In this document: positions 25,101 through 36,965 of the stretch, one piece after another
How the letters are laid out: every line of letters starts with the position of its first letter
Numbering within the stretch: position 1 is the stretch's first letter
Origin: Acanthosoma haemorrhoidale
Taxonomy: Eukaryota > Arthropoda > Insecta > Hemiptera > Acanthosomatidae
Length of the DNA stretch: 64,000 nucleotides
Direction: 5' to 3'
Assembly (NCBI GenBank): GCA_930367205.1
Contig: OV884011.1
Location: forward strand, 103,283,139 to 103,347,138
Made by a program: the position numbers and the translations under genes
Notes under the pieces: generated by a model
What the model was told of the DNA's origin: nothing
Databases searched by the model: none
What the model saw: the letters and a program-made list of their open reading frames with translations, nothing else

Positions 25101-28100
25101 CCTTGTATATCTAAATAACAACTGTATTAAAAAAACAATCACGTCTTTTTTTTTACACTGGCAAAATTCTGTCCTAATTTAGTCCCATTACTTTAGTCTT
25201 AAGGATTCCTGAATTAGTGTGAAATGTAGGCACAATATAAAATTAAAAAATTTGAACTCTAAAACCATCCTGTGAAAAAATTGTGTTGCTTTTTCCATAA
25301 AGTTGTTAATATAAATCGTAGTTTAATATTTACATTGTATTATAATTAGTATTTCAAAAAAACAAACTTTAGGAGGTATTGTCGTCATTCTCAGCCCTGA
25401 GGATCTCTGAATACAAGAAATGTCGTCTGTTGTTATTTTATCGATAATAAAAGATATTTTAAGAAAAACTTCAAGTTGTTTTTAAACTAATTTTATTACA
25501 ATATAAATATCAATGAATAATTGTCTGTTTGAGCGTTGCGCTGAAGTATAATATTATATAGACAAATAATCTTAGATACGGTTGACTCAAATGTAATAGT
25601 TCATAACAATAAAAAAAAAAACATGCTGTTAGTGTGAACATCATGCAGTTAAGTGACGTTATTAACTGTGCACTATAATCGATATATTATGAAACTACAA
25701 AGGTATCATAATGCCCTTGAGACAACCTTGCTCCTGTCTTCCCTACAATTTTGGGGAATTACTGGAATAATGGCTGGTCAAGGAAGCGTAAAAGAAGCGG
25801 CCTTGAACAGCCGAATTGAGCTACTCGATTTATTTTTTATTTTTGGCTCAGTTTGGTTTGGTGTAGCGAATACCACTGCTGAGCATATTATTGTTAAAAA
25901 ATGTTAAAATTATTGATATCGTTAACCAAAGAATGACATTTTTTAATATTTTATGATTAAAACCATGTGTAAAATTATTTTTATAAATAATTAATTATCC
26001 AAATTATAAACAATTTGACAGCTACTAATGAAAGATTTTTTTTTGTTGGGCTTCAATATTTTCTTTGAAAGGACTTATCAGTCGTACATCTTAACCCATA
26101 GCAGTTTTAAAAAAAAAATGTATTTGTTGCGTATGTGCGAGTAACAGGATGTCCTGCTTGCTGTTGATTAAACTTGATTGTAATAAACGACCTTGTAACT
26201 ATTTGATAAACCTATAGTCTAAGAACAGTTTGACTTATTACTGTAGTATTTATTTTATTGTACGTATTGGTCCTACTTATAATGATTATGATAATATTTG
26301 TCCAATGAGTTGTTGAAAATCTTCGAGGTGGGTGTTAATAACCCCGCAAGTGCTCCCTTTTTCAGTTTTTCTATTTCTTCGGGATTTGTAATCAATCGAT
26401 TTCGAAGTTTTTTGTATTTCCAGTCTCCTATTTGGAGACTGTTTAGAGACTCGGTTGCTCGCGCAAATGGATGCGCTTACCCATTCCACAAATGCCGTTC
26501 CATTTTCGCTGATACTGTTAGTGGCTTCACTTCCATATCAGTACGTGCTAACTCTAATCTTAAAGCTATATTATGTTGGGGTTTTTCGCAAACTCTCTTG
26601 GCATGGAATGGCTAAGTTGGGTCCTAAACTGAGACCTGTTTTTTTCTTGTAAGGATCGATTTGATCAAGGAAATTATTCATTAAAGTCTTTCGCGAAAAT
26701 ATCGACAGATAACGTCATAATCAGCGATTGCCCACTAATTCTTAAATTATTTATATTTGATCTGCATTTTTGCTATAATACTTTATCTCGAGTATTAAGG
26801 AAGGATTGCATGCTTCTATCTGAATGTTATATTCTTTTCCTAGTGCATATTCAGGATTTATTTTTTTGTTTTTATTAGTTTTCATTTTCCTATCAAGGCT
26901 TCTTTATTCGATAATAATAAAACTGATTCACATTTACATAATTTACACTAATACAAACAACTGAAAGAAAGAAAAATATTGAAAAGGATAATGAATAGTA
27001 AACCAAGACGGACAAATAAAAGCAATATAATAACTATTTAATGAGAAAAAAATAATGGCCTAATGATACTTTTTTTACTAGAACTAACAATTATTAAAAT
27101 TTCCACCAATTTAATTACAAAATACAACTAATAAGAAGAGAAACACAAGAGAAGAAAAATTATATATTCCTGGATAAACTAACATGAGTTGACCATTTCT
27201 TTCTCTCTTCTGTCATTAAATGATATATTATCACGGCACGTTATTAAGACCCAAGTAGACGTTTTTATAGTTTGTAACTGAAAAAGCTGTGTTTTCGTCT
27301 GTCTGTCTGTTAGGTTGTACTCTCACTTCTATACCAGCATTGTATTATAGCATTTTAGTCCACAATTGCATAACGTTGATGATATTTTTTTATTCATTTA
27401 CGAATATATAGTATAATCGATCAAAACAACTTTAAAAACTGCAGACAAAAGTTGTTTTAATCAATTATGAAGGTTCATCCCACGACGGCAAATCCTCCAA
27501 AGAAAACTATAGTATCGTTTTAATAATTGTCTGTTACCAGGAATGGAGTTTCTGACTCGTTCCTTCTTTGAGAGTGTGGCTCAACATCTCAGCCAGCCGT
27601 CGGATGGTCGGTAGGCATCCCAAAAAAACAAAAGTCTTAAATAAAAGAAAAACCTTGGGATCAGTTACGCTTGCCTGCACTCATATAAGGTCGTGAAAAA
27701 AAGTTTGAGAAGAAGCAGGGAAGTGACAAAAGAAGTTAGCATTAATTTCTACCGAGAAGTTTTCTCTTGTCTCTTAATTCTTTTGAAAATGATCTAATGC
27801 ATGAAATAGTGCCTTAACTTTTCCAGTGTCACACCTTGGCATATTTATGATCTTTGTAGAAGTTTTTTTCTTGTGAAAAACATTGTACATTATCTTGGTA
27901 TTAATACTGTAAAGTTTGCACGGAGTAAATCTCTACTTGCAATAGCTTCGCGTGCTTTAGCCTCAACTTATATTTCAAATTGAAGACTAGACATCATTAC
28001 CGGGCTAAGAGCCAAACAAAATAATAACTGTAATATTATAATAGTATAGTATAGTATCATTAATTAATGATCATAGCATTTAGCCCTCTTTTTAGGTTTT

Positions 28101-31100
28101 TGGCAATGGCACTTCTAGTCTAACTCAGGTTTATTTATTTTTTATTTTATTTAGCCCGTTCTTGAGGTTTAGTCTTGAATTATTTAGCTAAGCACTCACT
28201 ACCTCAGTCACGTCAATCCAGGTAATATGGAAAAATTAACTAAGGACTCTTTGTTAAACCATTGAACACTACAATCAGAATTTCAAATAACAATTACTGC
28301 TTTAGTTTCAACCAAACATACGGGATGTTCAAGTGAACACCAGCTCTCTTTATTTCTGCAAAGCACAATTGGTAGGATTTATATCTCAACTAATTTCCCC
28401 CAATCAACAAAGTTTACTTTTCTATAAACTTACACTGTCATTCCCAGTGTAAATAATTACAAACCAACACGTTTCTCATCTCGTAAATATGTCATCTCTG
28501 TAGGTAGGCAACCACCAGGTAATGTGGTTCGGCTAAATGGTTCTAACTAATGATTTATTGCATGTGTACATTTTGCAATGTTCTAAGAGCAAATTTGGCT
28601 TGTTGGTGATGGAAATCGCTCCAAAGTAGTAGACTTTGAGGGATTAGCGAAACAAGAAGAATATTGTTAGTTCAATAAGTTAATAAAGGGACAGTAAGTA
28701 AGTGATTAAGAAATAAGGTCTAAGTAAGAAGATTGTTTACGTTGGGGGTTAATTGGCTAAGGTCTTTTTGACGGTGGATATAAGTGGTGCACTAAATTGA
28801 AAAAGGATATAGGTTAAAGAGAGGATAGTCGTGATCAAAAGTAGAGGGGGTTTAATCGTCAACAAAATTACTAGACAAAATAATTATCGATCAACTAGCA
28901 AATTATAAATTATTTGAGTCCACTGTTTAGAGACGTTTATGAAATACATAGAACCAGTGCTACTTTTTTAGATTAGACATATTGATTGAAAGGCGATTAA
29001 GCACATTTTTTTTTAGAAGCTACGATCTACTTTCAGGTCCTTAAATATAGCGCATATTACCAAGTTTATTTGACACTTCAAGTTGACCACGTTGATCTCG
29101 AATCCGAAGCAGGCCTGTAGATCGTGAGAAGGATATCACTCTCGTGTTAATGATATCGGAGCCGCATTATTGACTGATAAGCGACGAACGTGACAGATCC
29201 GTGTCCGTCACCTTGGTGGGGGGGGGGGTGATCTGAATATCTCCGAGCTTGTCTCTCTTTCTCTCTCTGGACTCTCGAATAACAGCTGCTATGGCCCACT
29301 TAGTCTCATTGGAGGAAGTGAGTAGACGTTTGAAAAAATAAATAGCCATTTCTCAATAGGAAAATAAATGATGCCAGGCAGTACTTAGCAAGGACTTAAG
29401 TGCCAATAACAAAATCCTTGCCTTTAGTACACCATGGGATGTCCCAGATTTTAGTTTTAAACTGCAGTGCAGTTTTCTTATTTTTTTTTTAAACCTCATG
29501 ACAACTGACATGCTTTTTAGCTCATCTCTAGCCATAAATAAAAGTTTCACAGTTATAACATATTAATAAACATTTGTTAATCTATGAAAACCTTGAGGTC
29601 CCTAGGCTGTAACCACCCTGGAAACAAAAACCCAAGTATCAGTTCGTTGCCAGCAATAACCAAAGTAAGTAATCATAGGAATAATTAAAATAATTTATTC
29701 TAAATCTACTAACTATTTCTAAAAATATAGAAACATAAAAAAAGAAATGAAGAAAGGAGCAGTTTTCGGGCATGGTTTCTGCCAATATCTCTCCTTTTCT
29801 GTTCATATAATATAAAATATAATAGCCGCCATCACAGTGCGAAAAGAGAAATTTAGGGCAAGACTCATTTAGGCCCAAGGCCCCTCGCTCGACTTTGGAA
29901 AGGACATTAACCAAAAGACAGTTGCCCGACTCTTAATATTCCCTTTTATCTTGTAAATTCTATTTTCTGTCTTAGGAAAGCTACTCTGATTGCCGAAAGT
30001 CTCTTGCGTTTCTCATTTTCAAAACGTTTCTTTTTTTTTCTGTGTTATTATATGGAATCCACCGTCTGTAATTTTAAACTGTAAAATCTGTAAAAAGTTT
30101 CTTATTTATTTTATACTAAATACATCCGTGATCAAGTAAAGGGATCAAATAGTTCCTCACTACACGGAAAAAGAATTAGTGAATTTGGTCCACAAAACCA
30201 TTGAAGGTTAAAAAGGTAACTCTGAAACATGTTGTGGTTTTATATTAATAAATTTGGTATGCATTAAAATGTACGCTGTTGTCTCGCCTTTGAATGATAC
30301 TGAAGCTAGTCGTCAATGACCTCAGAAGTAATTTTTTTTAAGTCTTTTCACATGGCTGAAAATAAATTAAAGATGATCAAGCTGAAAAAAACTGTAAAGT
30401 AGTTATTTTTGGTCTAAAAGGCAGATATGTTTTCAGTAATGTTAAAGAAAATCACGTGGTTGGTGGTCCTCAACATGATATAGTATTGAGTTTAACTATG
30501 TAAAATGATTTTTATATCATTATAATCAATAATAGGTTAATAATAATTATAGTATTCAATATATCTAGTTATTGTGTGACAGGCTAATTTTTAGCCGCTT
30601 TACCTCAAATCGAATGAGGTTTAGATACATGGTTTAGTAGGCTTTTTTCGCTCCTCATTTTTGAGAGCAACAATCCTTACAGTTTCAAAAAGAGTTTTTA
30701 CAAGAAACCCAATGTTCAGGACTAAAAAAAACAAGTTTATTTTCAGGTACCCTGGTAGTTTAAAATAAAATACTTCCCTTTTTAGCTTCATAAAACATAC
30801 GGAGTAGGCTTTTCATAAGTATTATATTTAATAAGATTTTAAGGAACTCAGAGAGCCCTGCGAGTATCTCTTGATGTCTGTTCTTCACTTTCTACTCATT
30901 AGTTAATTTTCTTTATTTATATAGGTAAATAAAAATGTTTATAATTAATTTTGTTTATTAAAAAAAAGTCGCCCTATCTCTGAATAATCAAAAAAAAAAA
31001 TTGTGCGACTACTGATCAACTGGTTTCATGCTGTTGTTTTCGCATGTCAGTCCTAATGATACACATGTATGGCATAGTTATCTCAACCACTTGCCAGATA

Positions 31101-31560
31101 GAGTATCAGCCTGGCGTGACTAATAGCTAGGAAGTGAGTGAGACACGTTACTTATTGTCTAGGTGTCCACTCGCAGCATTCATTAGTGTGCTCCTCCGTA
31201 AATAGCTCCCTTCCTTCCCACACTGACAGGCTGCAGATCCTGCATCTCTCCCCATCTCTATATGTCGCTTTAATTAGGCCGTTCTCCTCAGCGTACAGGC
31301 GTATTTCAGAGCGAGCTCTTAGCCCAATTAAATACGCTCTGTTTCTTCCTCTGCGCCAGGGCCCCAACGCAATAATCTACTGAATAAACTAGGAAGGACG
31401 CCTTGTCACAAAACTAATAGGGCCGAAGTAAATAACTAAACTCTAATGGTCAACTTTACTCTCAAGTTATTAGTCTTCGAAACCCTTGTGGATTCAAATT
31501 ACAACCCCTAAAGTATACTTAGACGGCCATTAAACAGCGCAGAAGTTCATATATATACAT
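25101..31560. other. Unassigned AT-rich DNA
   Basis: No firm feature in about 6.4 kb. At 26286-26640 both strands have open frames; the minus reading is rich in charged residues and spans two frames, as a decayed transposase might, but no motif is recognisable. Homopolymer G runs and a short (CTGT)n-like stretch (about 27298-27312) are present. At 31138-31383 both strands are open (81 and 71 codons) and GC is higher than in the surroundings, with TTAATTA and CAATTAAA homeodomain-like cores: a possible conserved element. Confidence 0.5.
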
Positions 31561-32374
31561 TGTTGTGGCCGCCTCTTAATTATAAATAATTGAAAGTTCT
31601 TTTTTTTTCCATAGCTCTCAAACTTATAAAAATAGGATGTGGAAAAATTATTTTGGATTGATAGGTGCCTTTCACTAAGGGGAGTCCCCCTCTTCTCGAA
31701 TCATATTATACCTGTCTATGTTTCCATATTTGTTGTTATTAAAGATTATGACGTCAGTGATAGTAGGGGGAGGAGCTAGTGGAGTGGGGACCCATCCCCA
31801 CTTCCTCATGCCGCCTGGTGGGGGCCCATCCCCTCCAGGTGGACCGGCTATATAAGCAGTGGCAGTAGGCCGGATTAACATAACGAGCCGGACCGTCACT
31901 TGGAACACTACTCTCTCCTCTCTCTCTCTCTGCTCTGGCGCTTGCTGCTCTACTCAAAACCATGGTCTTCTCATTCAGTTGAATCTGCATCCTCTGCATC
32001 TCTCTCTCTCCTAACCTCGCTATGTTTTAGTCCGAAGTTGTCAGATCCCACACCTTCCTAGTGGGAATCTCTGCCTTCGTCTCGCTAAAACTAGCACCTC
32101 ATTGGGAGAGACCTCTCCCTCGCGTACGACGGTTGCCGTGGCCCTACAAACTTTCCTCGTAGCGTCTCCCATGGCAATCCAGTCTGCTTCTCTCCGGCTC
32201 ACACTCGCCTTTGGGATCCAGACGGTTTTCTCCTACCCTTAGATACCGAGTGTGAATTCGTGGTCATTCCAAGACCACATAAACTACCTATAAACCTACC
32301 CTGTACCTCTTCTCCTGAACATAGTGCTTTGTCGGGGCACACACCTTCTAAAGATCTTATGGAGTCAGGTCAAA
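31561..32374 (+). mobile_element. Type A LTR, 3'-truncated
   Basis: Starts TGTTGTGGCCGCCTC and runs collinearly with 8696-9340: TATA box, CT-rich leader, the CCTAGTGGGAATCTCTGCC block and the GTCATTCCAAGACCACATAA block. The last roughly 170 bp, including ACCCGACA, are missing. It passes into jockey 3' sequence through a few shared bases (AAAGAG), suggesting that a deletion or template switch joined the two. Confidence 0.7.
31849..31856 (+). promoter_or_regulatory. TATA box of type A LTR
   Basis: TATATAAG followed by CAG. The same box is found in the LTR at about 18225-18232. In the composite element (minus strand) it has degraded to ATTCAAGCAG. This is the expected U3 promoter of an LTR unit. 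Confidence 0.55.
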
Positions 32375-32626
32375 GAGGAAGCGGAGTCTTGGGAAGTACC
32401 CCACGTTCCTCTGTCAGCCGTGTCACTGGCTACGAACCAGTGGAGGCTCACGAAGAACGCGATAACATGCATGATTGGAAAAACTGGCCATTGTGAGGGC
32501 TCTCATTGCCACGTATTTATAGCAGGTCACGAGGCCACTCCCGTTTTAGACTCCGAGGAGGATTATTGGGATGAGTGGCGCAGTGTAATGACTGTGCTTG
32601 GGGATAATGGTGGTTGGATAGGTCGG
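32375..32626 (-). mobile_element. Jockey-like LINE 3' fragment
   Basis: Matches about 51190-51445 of the complete copy, in the same minus orientation. The coding end of ORF2 is still readable in the frame at 32517-32765 (SLHCATHPNNPP then PRDLL and a stop). The distal 3' UTR with the 37-bp repeats is absent, and the 5' side is truncated. Confidence 0.82.
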
Positions 32627-35600
32627 GTATAATATTATTGATAAAACAGTAAATAAACATATCTGAGTAAATTAATAAAGGGGTAACAGGACCAATAAAC
32701 ATTAAACTAAATGGTAACTTATGATTAAAAAAAAAACAATATTCTGCGTATCTTATTGTATACATATTCTACATATTGTTTTGCTTAATAATTACTGTAG
32801 TGGATCCACTTATAGTTTTTATACACTAACTAAATGTACTTTAACTTAACTAACACTCTATAATAAACATATGTGTAATATTTAAAATGATAACTTTATG
32901 TGGTACTTTTGCCCCATTTCAGGTCAAGTGGCTAAGCTAACATCCTATAAAATATCCTCCTTCTACCTACTACCCTTGTAGGGAGGGGGAAGACTCTTAA
33001 TTTGGGATTCTATCAGTATCAAGGTGTAAATCCTCGCCGTAAGCTTTCATAAATATTATTTAGTTGAATAGAATAAACCCTAACGAAGTGATTTAAATTC
33101 GAACAATTCATATTAGGGTAAAATATTCGAAGGCTAGATTAGATGCACTACCTTCCATTATAAATATAGTGTGAGAATATATTCCCTTAAGGCTCCAACG
33201 ATATCGCTTATGCTAACAAAAAAAAAAAAACAGTTGACTTACGAAAGTATGCTAATGAGGTATTACAACGTAATACATATTTCCTCTTCCAGTAATAAGT
33301 TTGTCAAACAGGGGACAGGACAAAAACTCTTTAGGTAGGATTTATAATGCAAAACCTGTTCGCAAAACCGGCGATAAATTCTCTGTGAAATATGTAACGA
33401 AATAGTCCTGCGTGACGACGTCTGTGGTGGATAAATTTCATCCGAAGAGTATTCGTGGTCCAGAAAAATGTTGATAACTAATTTCTATCCCTGGCATTGG
33501 TTTATTATCTGGGATTGAACAGTTCAGGAAAACGAGAAATTCAGATCCCTTTCTGAGTGATAACGAAATCCAGGAGGTTTCAGTCCTTTAGGCTGCTACA
33601 AAATAATATTTACTTCTCTTATAAGTTCAGGATCGAATATTCATTATTTATTTTCAATTATCTTTCGTGATTTCTTTTGAACTTATTTATTTTACAAGGC
33701 ATTTCTTCATCGCGGCATTCTATAGCCAAAGGCGCTTAAAATTGTTTTCTTCATCTAATTCGGAATAATTATCGGCATACTTGCCTTAAATAAAATATAG
33801 CTTAGTTTGGTAATACTGAAAAAAAAAGTGGCAAATATGCATAGTTATAATCGTAAATAACACTTTTTAATTACAGCATGGTTTTGTTTTATCCGGCGAC
33901 CGCCAATGGTGCGATAGGCCCCTAGACCATGGCATGCGATGTAGTCATCTATAATTATTATTAATGAACTCTTAAATCTATTTCTCCTTTCAGGTTGAGA
34001 ACGGTACTACATAATAACAGCGAGCTGAAAGCTTTTCTAAAAGGGACTATTCTCATACCCAGGTTTACCTAACGGTACGTCCATCAACCAAAATATAAAT
34101 ATAGGCTTACTTTATTTTCTCTTGATTACTTCGAAATTGTAGATCAATTTTGGGTAAGTAGCAAAATTTGTACGCTTTCGTTGGTTTAACCGTATGAAAA
34201 GAACCGTAAGAAAAAGAAGAACGAAATCCCTCTTGCTCATTGTTTTAATGAATATAATTGAGTTTCCCTGCAATAACTCTTTCTATCAGAAATCACAATA
34301 TCTGCAACTTCATTGATGTGAAAAAGAGGATTTAGTTTCAAACAGTGTTAATCGTTTTTCGTCTGTACGAATCTAATTAAATCGAAGGCAGTAAGTTTGT
34401 AGACGACCACCTGAGATGTGAAGACTCACAATTCCGGACATATTAAGGACCCCCTATAGAGAACTGGTCCTATACATTCTTTGAGGACAATGGTTAAGGG
34501 CTGTATTGTGCGTGCCCCTCTTATTGCCAGTATGGAAGAATATTGGATTGACGCTGTTCCGTTCTTTTGTGGTGACTGTTGGAGATTACAGACAATTCAA
34601 GGCGGTTTTAGAGGTCCTATACCTTTCATAAAAAGTCAGATTTTAGTTTGGAAAATTCTCTCCTGTAGTTTGGATATAACGTTCATCAAAACTTCATCAG
34701 CAAAAAATGAATAGTATTAAATTTACCTAAATCAAAAAATATCATATGGACAGGTTATATTATTCGGTTTTATTCACGCATCATTTAACTGGACCATGTG
34801 TTACCCGTGGTTGGTTTTGCGCAGCTCGCCTCCTTATAATGCTTCAATTTAAGTTGATTCCAACTTAATAAATAGCATGCCAGTGTGAGGTTTGCGATGC
34901 TAAGTAAACTAATTAAGTCAGTTTCTTAAGATTTATTCAATTTTGCTACAAAGAACAATCAACAACGATTTATTATGACATTTATAGCTTCAATTGGGTG
35001 TAACATAATATTTCTTAACATTTATAAGAAAAGCAAAGAATGGTCTCTTTCAGCGCCTGGATGAAGTCTAAATTTCTTTCTGATCCCTTTCACTATAACT
35101 AACTCGAAGCTTTAATTGTACTTTTATTTGTTCAAACTGCACTCTCTGGTGGCAAGTCGATTTTAACTAATGGCAGGAACTGACCATTAGGGGATTTAAA
35201 ATATTTATGATAAAATTACTTTTCACAACATTTATTTTTCTTGAGTAAGTATAATAAAAAATCACTTCACCTAACAGGTTAGCCACTAATTATATAATTT
35301 TTTTTACCAATGGTACTTGGATAGTGAGCAAGTAGTCCTGGCCTACGCCCCCCCTTCATTTGCAGCTCTCAATATCCTTGTTGTATGTAAGAACCTTGAC
35401 AGCCTTTCAAGTACTTCCCTTGCAAGTCTATTGACCTTTTGTTGGCTTCTTTTCTCGACACCTGGGGTTTATTCCTCGGAAAATATATCTCCTGAGAGCC
35501 TCTTAAATTGTCTCTCTTATTATGTTAGCTGCCTACAGTAACCGAGGTCAATCAGCGATTAAATTTAAATGTACAATTTTTGAAACACTTTAATCAATTC

Positions 35601-35817
35601 CGTATAGCTCACCTACCCCGTCACCTGGCTGGACGTCACCCACACAAGAGTGCAAATTAGTGAAACCAGCAGTGTTTTAAAAAACTCATCCCCCGATCAT
35701 TAATTAGGGTAGGACTTGGTAAAAACATTTAAATGCTAATGTACGCTGTCCCGAGGCTATCCGACCAATTAGTCTCTCTTAGATTTGAGTGGATCTGACT
35801 AATCTTTGTAATATATA
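32627..35817. other. Unassigned AT-rich DNA
   Basis: No gene or repeat recognised; the frames at 34481-34714 and 35317-35541 have no known motif. Confidence 0.55.
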
Positions 35818-36525
35818 TAGGTAGTTTATGTGGTCTTGGAATGACCTCGAATTCACACTCAGTATCTGAGGGTAGGCGAAAACCGTCTAGATCCCAAAGG
35901 CGAGTGTGAACCGGAGAGAGGCAGACTGGATTACCGTGGGAGACACTACTAGGTAAATTTGTAGGGCCACGGTGATCGTCGTCCGCGAGGGAGAGTTCTC
36001 CCAAGGTGATGCTAGTTTTAGCGAGACGAAGGCAGAGAATCCCACTAGGAGAGTGTGGGGTCTGACAAGGCCGGACTAAAACATAGCGAGGTTAGGAAGA
36101 GAGTTCCAGAGGTTTTCATAATGAGAAGGCCAAGTCTTGAAACATCAGTGCAGCTGCAGGTAAACCAGTCAGAGAGCCGTTGTTTAGAATGATTTACAGA
36201 CCAAAACCCGGCCGTACTTATACTCAGTAGTGGCTGTCAGTAGCCAATGTCCTGAGGCGTTATTCTGACAAACCATACCGCAGATTGCGGTAACGCTTTG
36301 TTCTCGGCAGTGACCCAGGCCTCGGTCTGGGTCGCTTGCTAACTGCTTTTTTCTTATAGCCTCTGACTAGTTTTTGGCAGCTGCGTCTTTTATTGTTTAC
36401 AATATTTACGCTGGTACGACTCATGGTTTGGTAATGTTATTTACATTTGTTTAAATTAATTTACAATATATATATATACAATAGAGTATAGGGTGATTTA
36501 TCTTATGTAGTTAGCGGTCGCTACA
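35818..36525 (-). mobile_element. Type B LTR, 3'-truncated
   Basis: On the minus strand it starts TGTAGCGACCGCTAACTACA at 36525, homologous to 10106. It continues through a TATAAGTACG box (about 36210-36220) into the type A/B shared block (GTCCGGCCTTGTCAGACC, CCTAGTGGGATTCTCTGCC) and stops at about 35818 in the ACCACATAAACTACC block. The ACCCG(A/T)CA terminus is missing. A middle portion of about 200 bp (36130-36330) is absent from 10106-10951, where other sequence occupies that position. It abuts a LINE 3' end four bases from its start. Confidence 0.65.
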
Positions 36526-36529
36526 TCAT

Positions 36530-36765
36530 TAATACAACAATTTATTGCGTTACAATCTGCCTTTTATCGGGCAATATTAACTGTGATGCTCTCATGCTTA
36601 CTATATTTATAGTACTTCATTAAATCGCTCATTCATAGCGTATTTACAAACAGCCCAGAGATCTCCCAAATCCACATGGTTGTCACCTCCCTCGCATGCG
36701 AAAGAGGAAGCGGAGTCTTGGTAAGTCCCACACGCCCCGCCATCAGCCGCATCACCAGAGCCACG
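36530..36765 (-). mobile_element. Jockey-like LINE 3' end
   Basis: The 3' UTR of the family, with 1.6 units of the 37-bp repeat, the GGCAGATTGTAA block and a terminal AATAAA (minus strand, about 36541-36546). It is truncated at the GCCACGGGCG block with a small deletion. Its 3' terminus lies directly against the start of the type B LTR. Confidence 0.82.
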
Positions 36766-36940
36766 GGCGATCTATGTATATTATAAAACAAATACACTTT
36801 ATGTTAACAGGTTACCACAATTTATTTTTTTCATTGCGTACTTTATTTTCTTATGACGTTTTGTGAGCGAATAATATTCCCACGTGTCGAATTTTTAATT
36901 CCTTCTTTCGTTTTTAGCGATAATATTAAATAAACCGCAT

Positions 36941-36965
36941 AAAAAAAAAAAAAAAAAAAAAAAAA
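36941..36965. repeat. A25 homopolymer
   Basis: Twenty-five consecutive A on the plus strand. It could be a retroposon tail, but no retroposed body is recognised upstream. A G14 run follows at 37092-37105. Confidence 0.85.

Noticed and set aside
26286..26652. Overlapping ORFs on both strands, possible transposase relic
   Set aside because: No catalytic or DNA-binding motif could be matched in either strand; mentioned only as unassigned.
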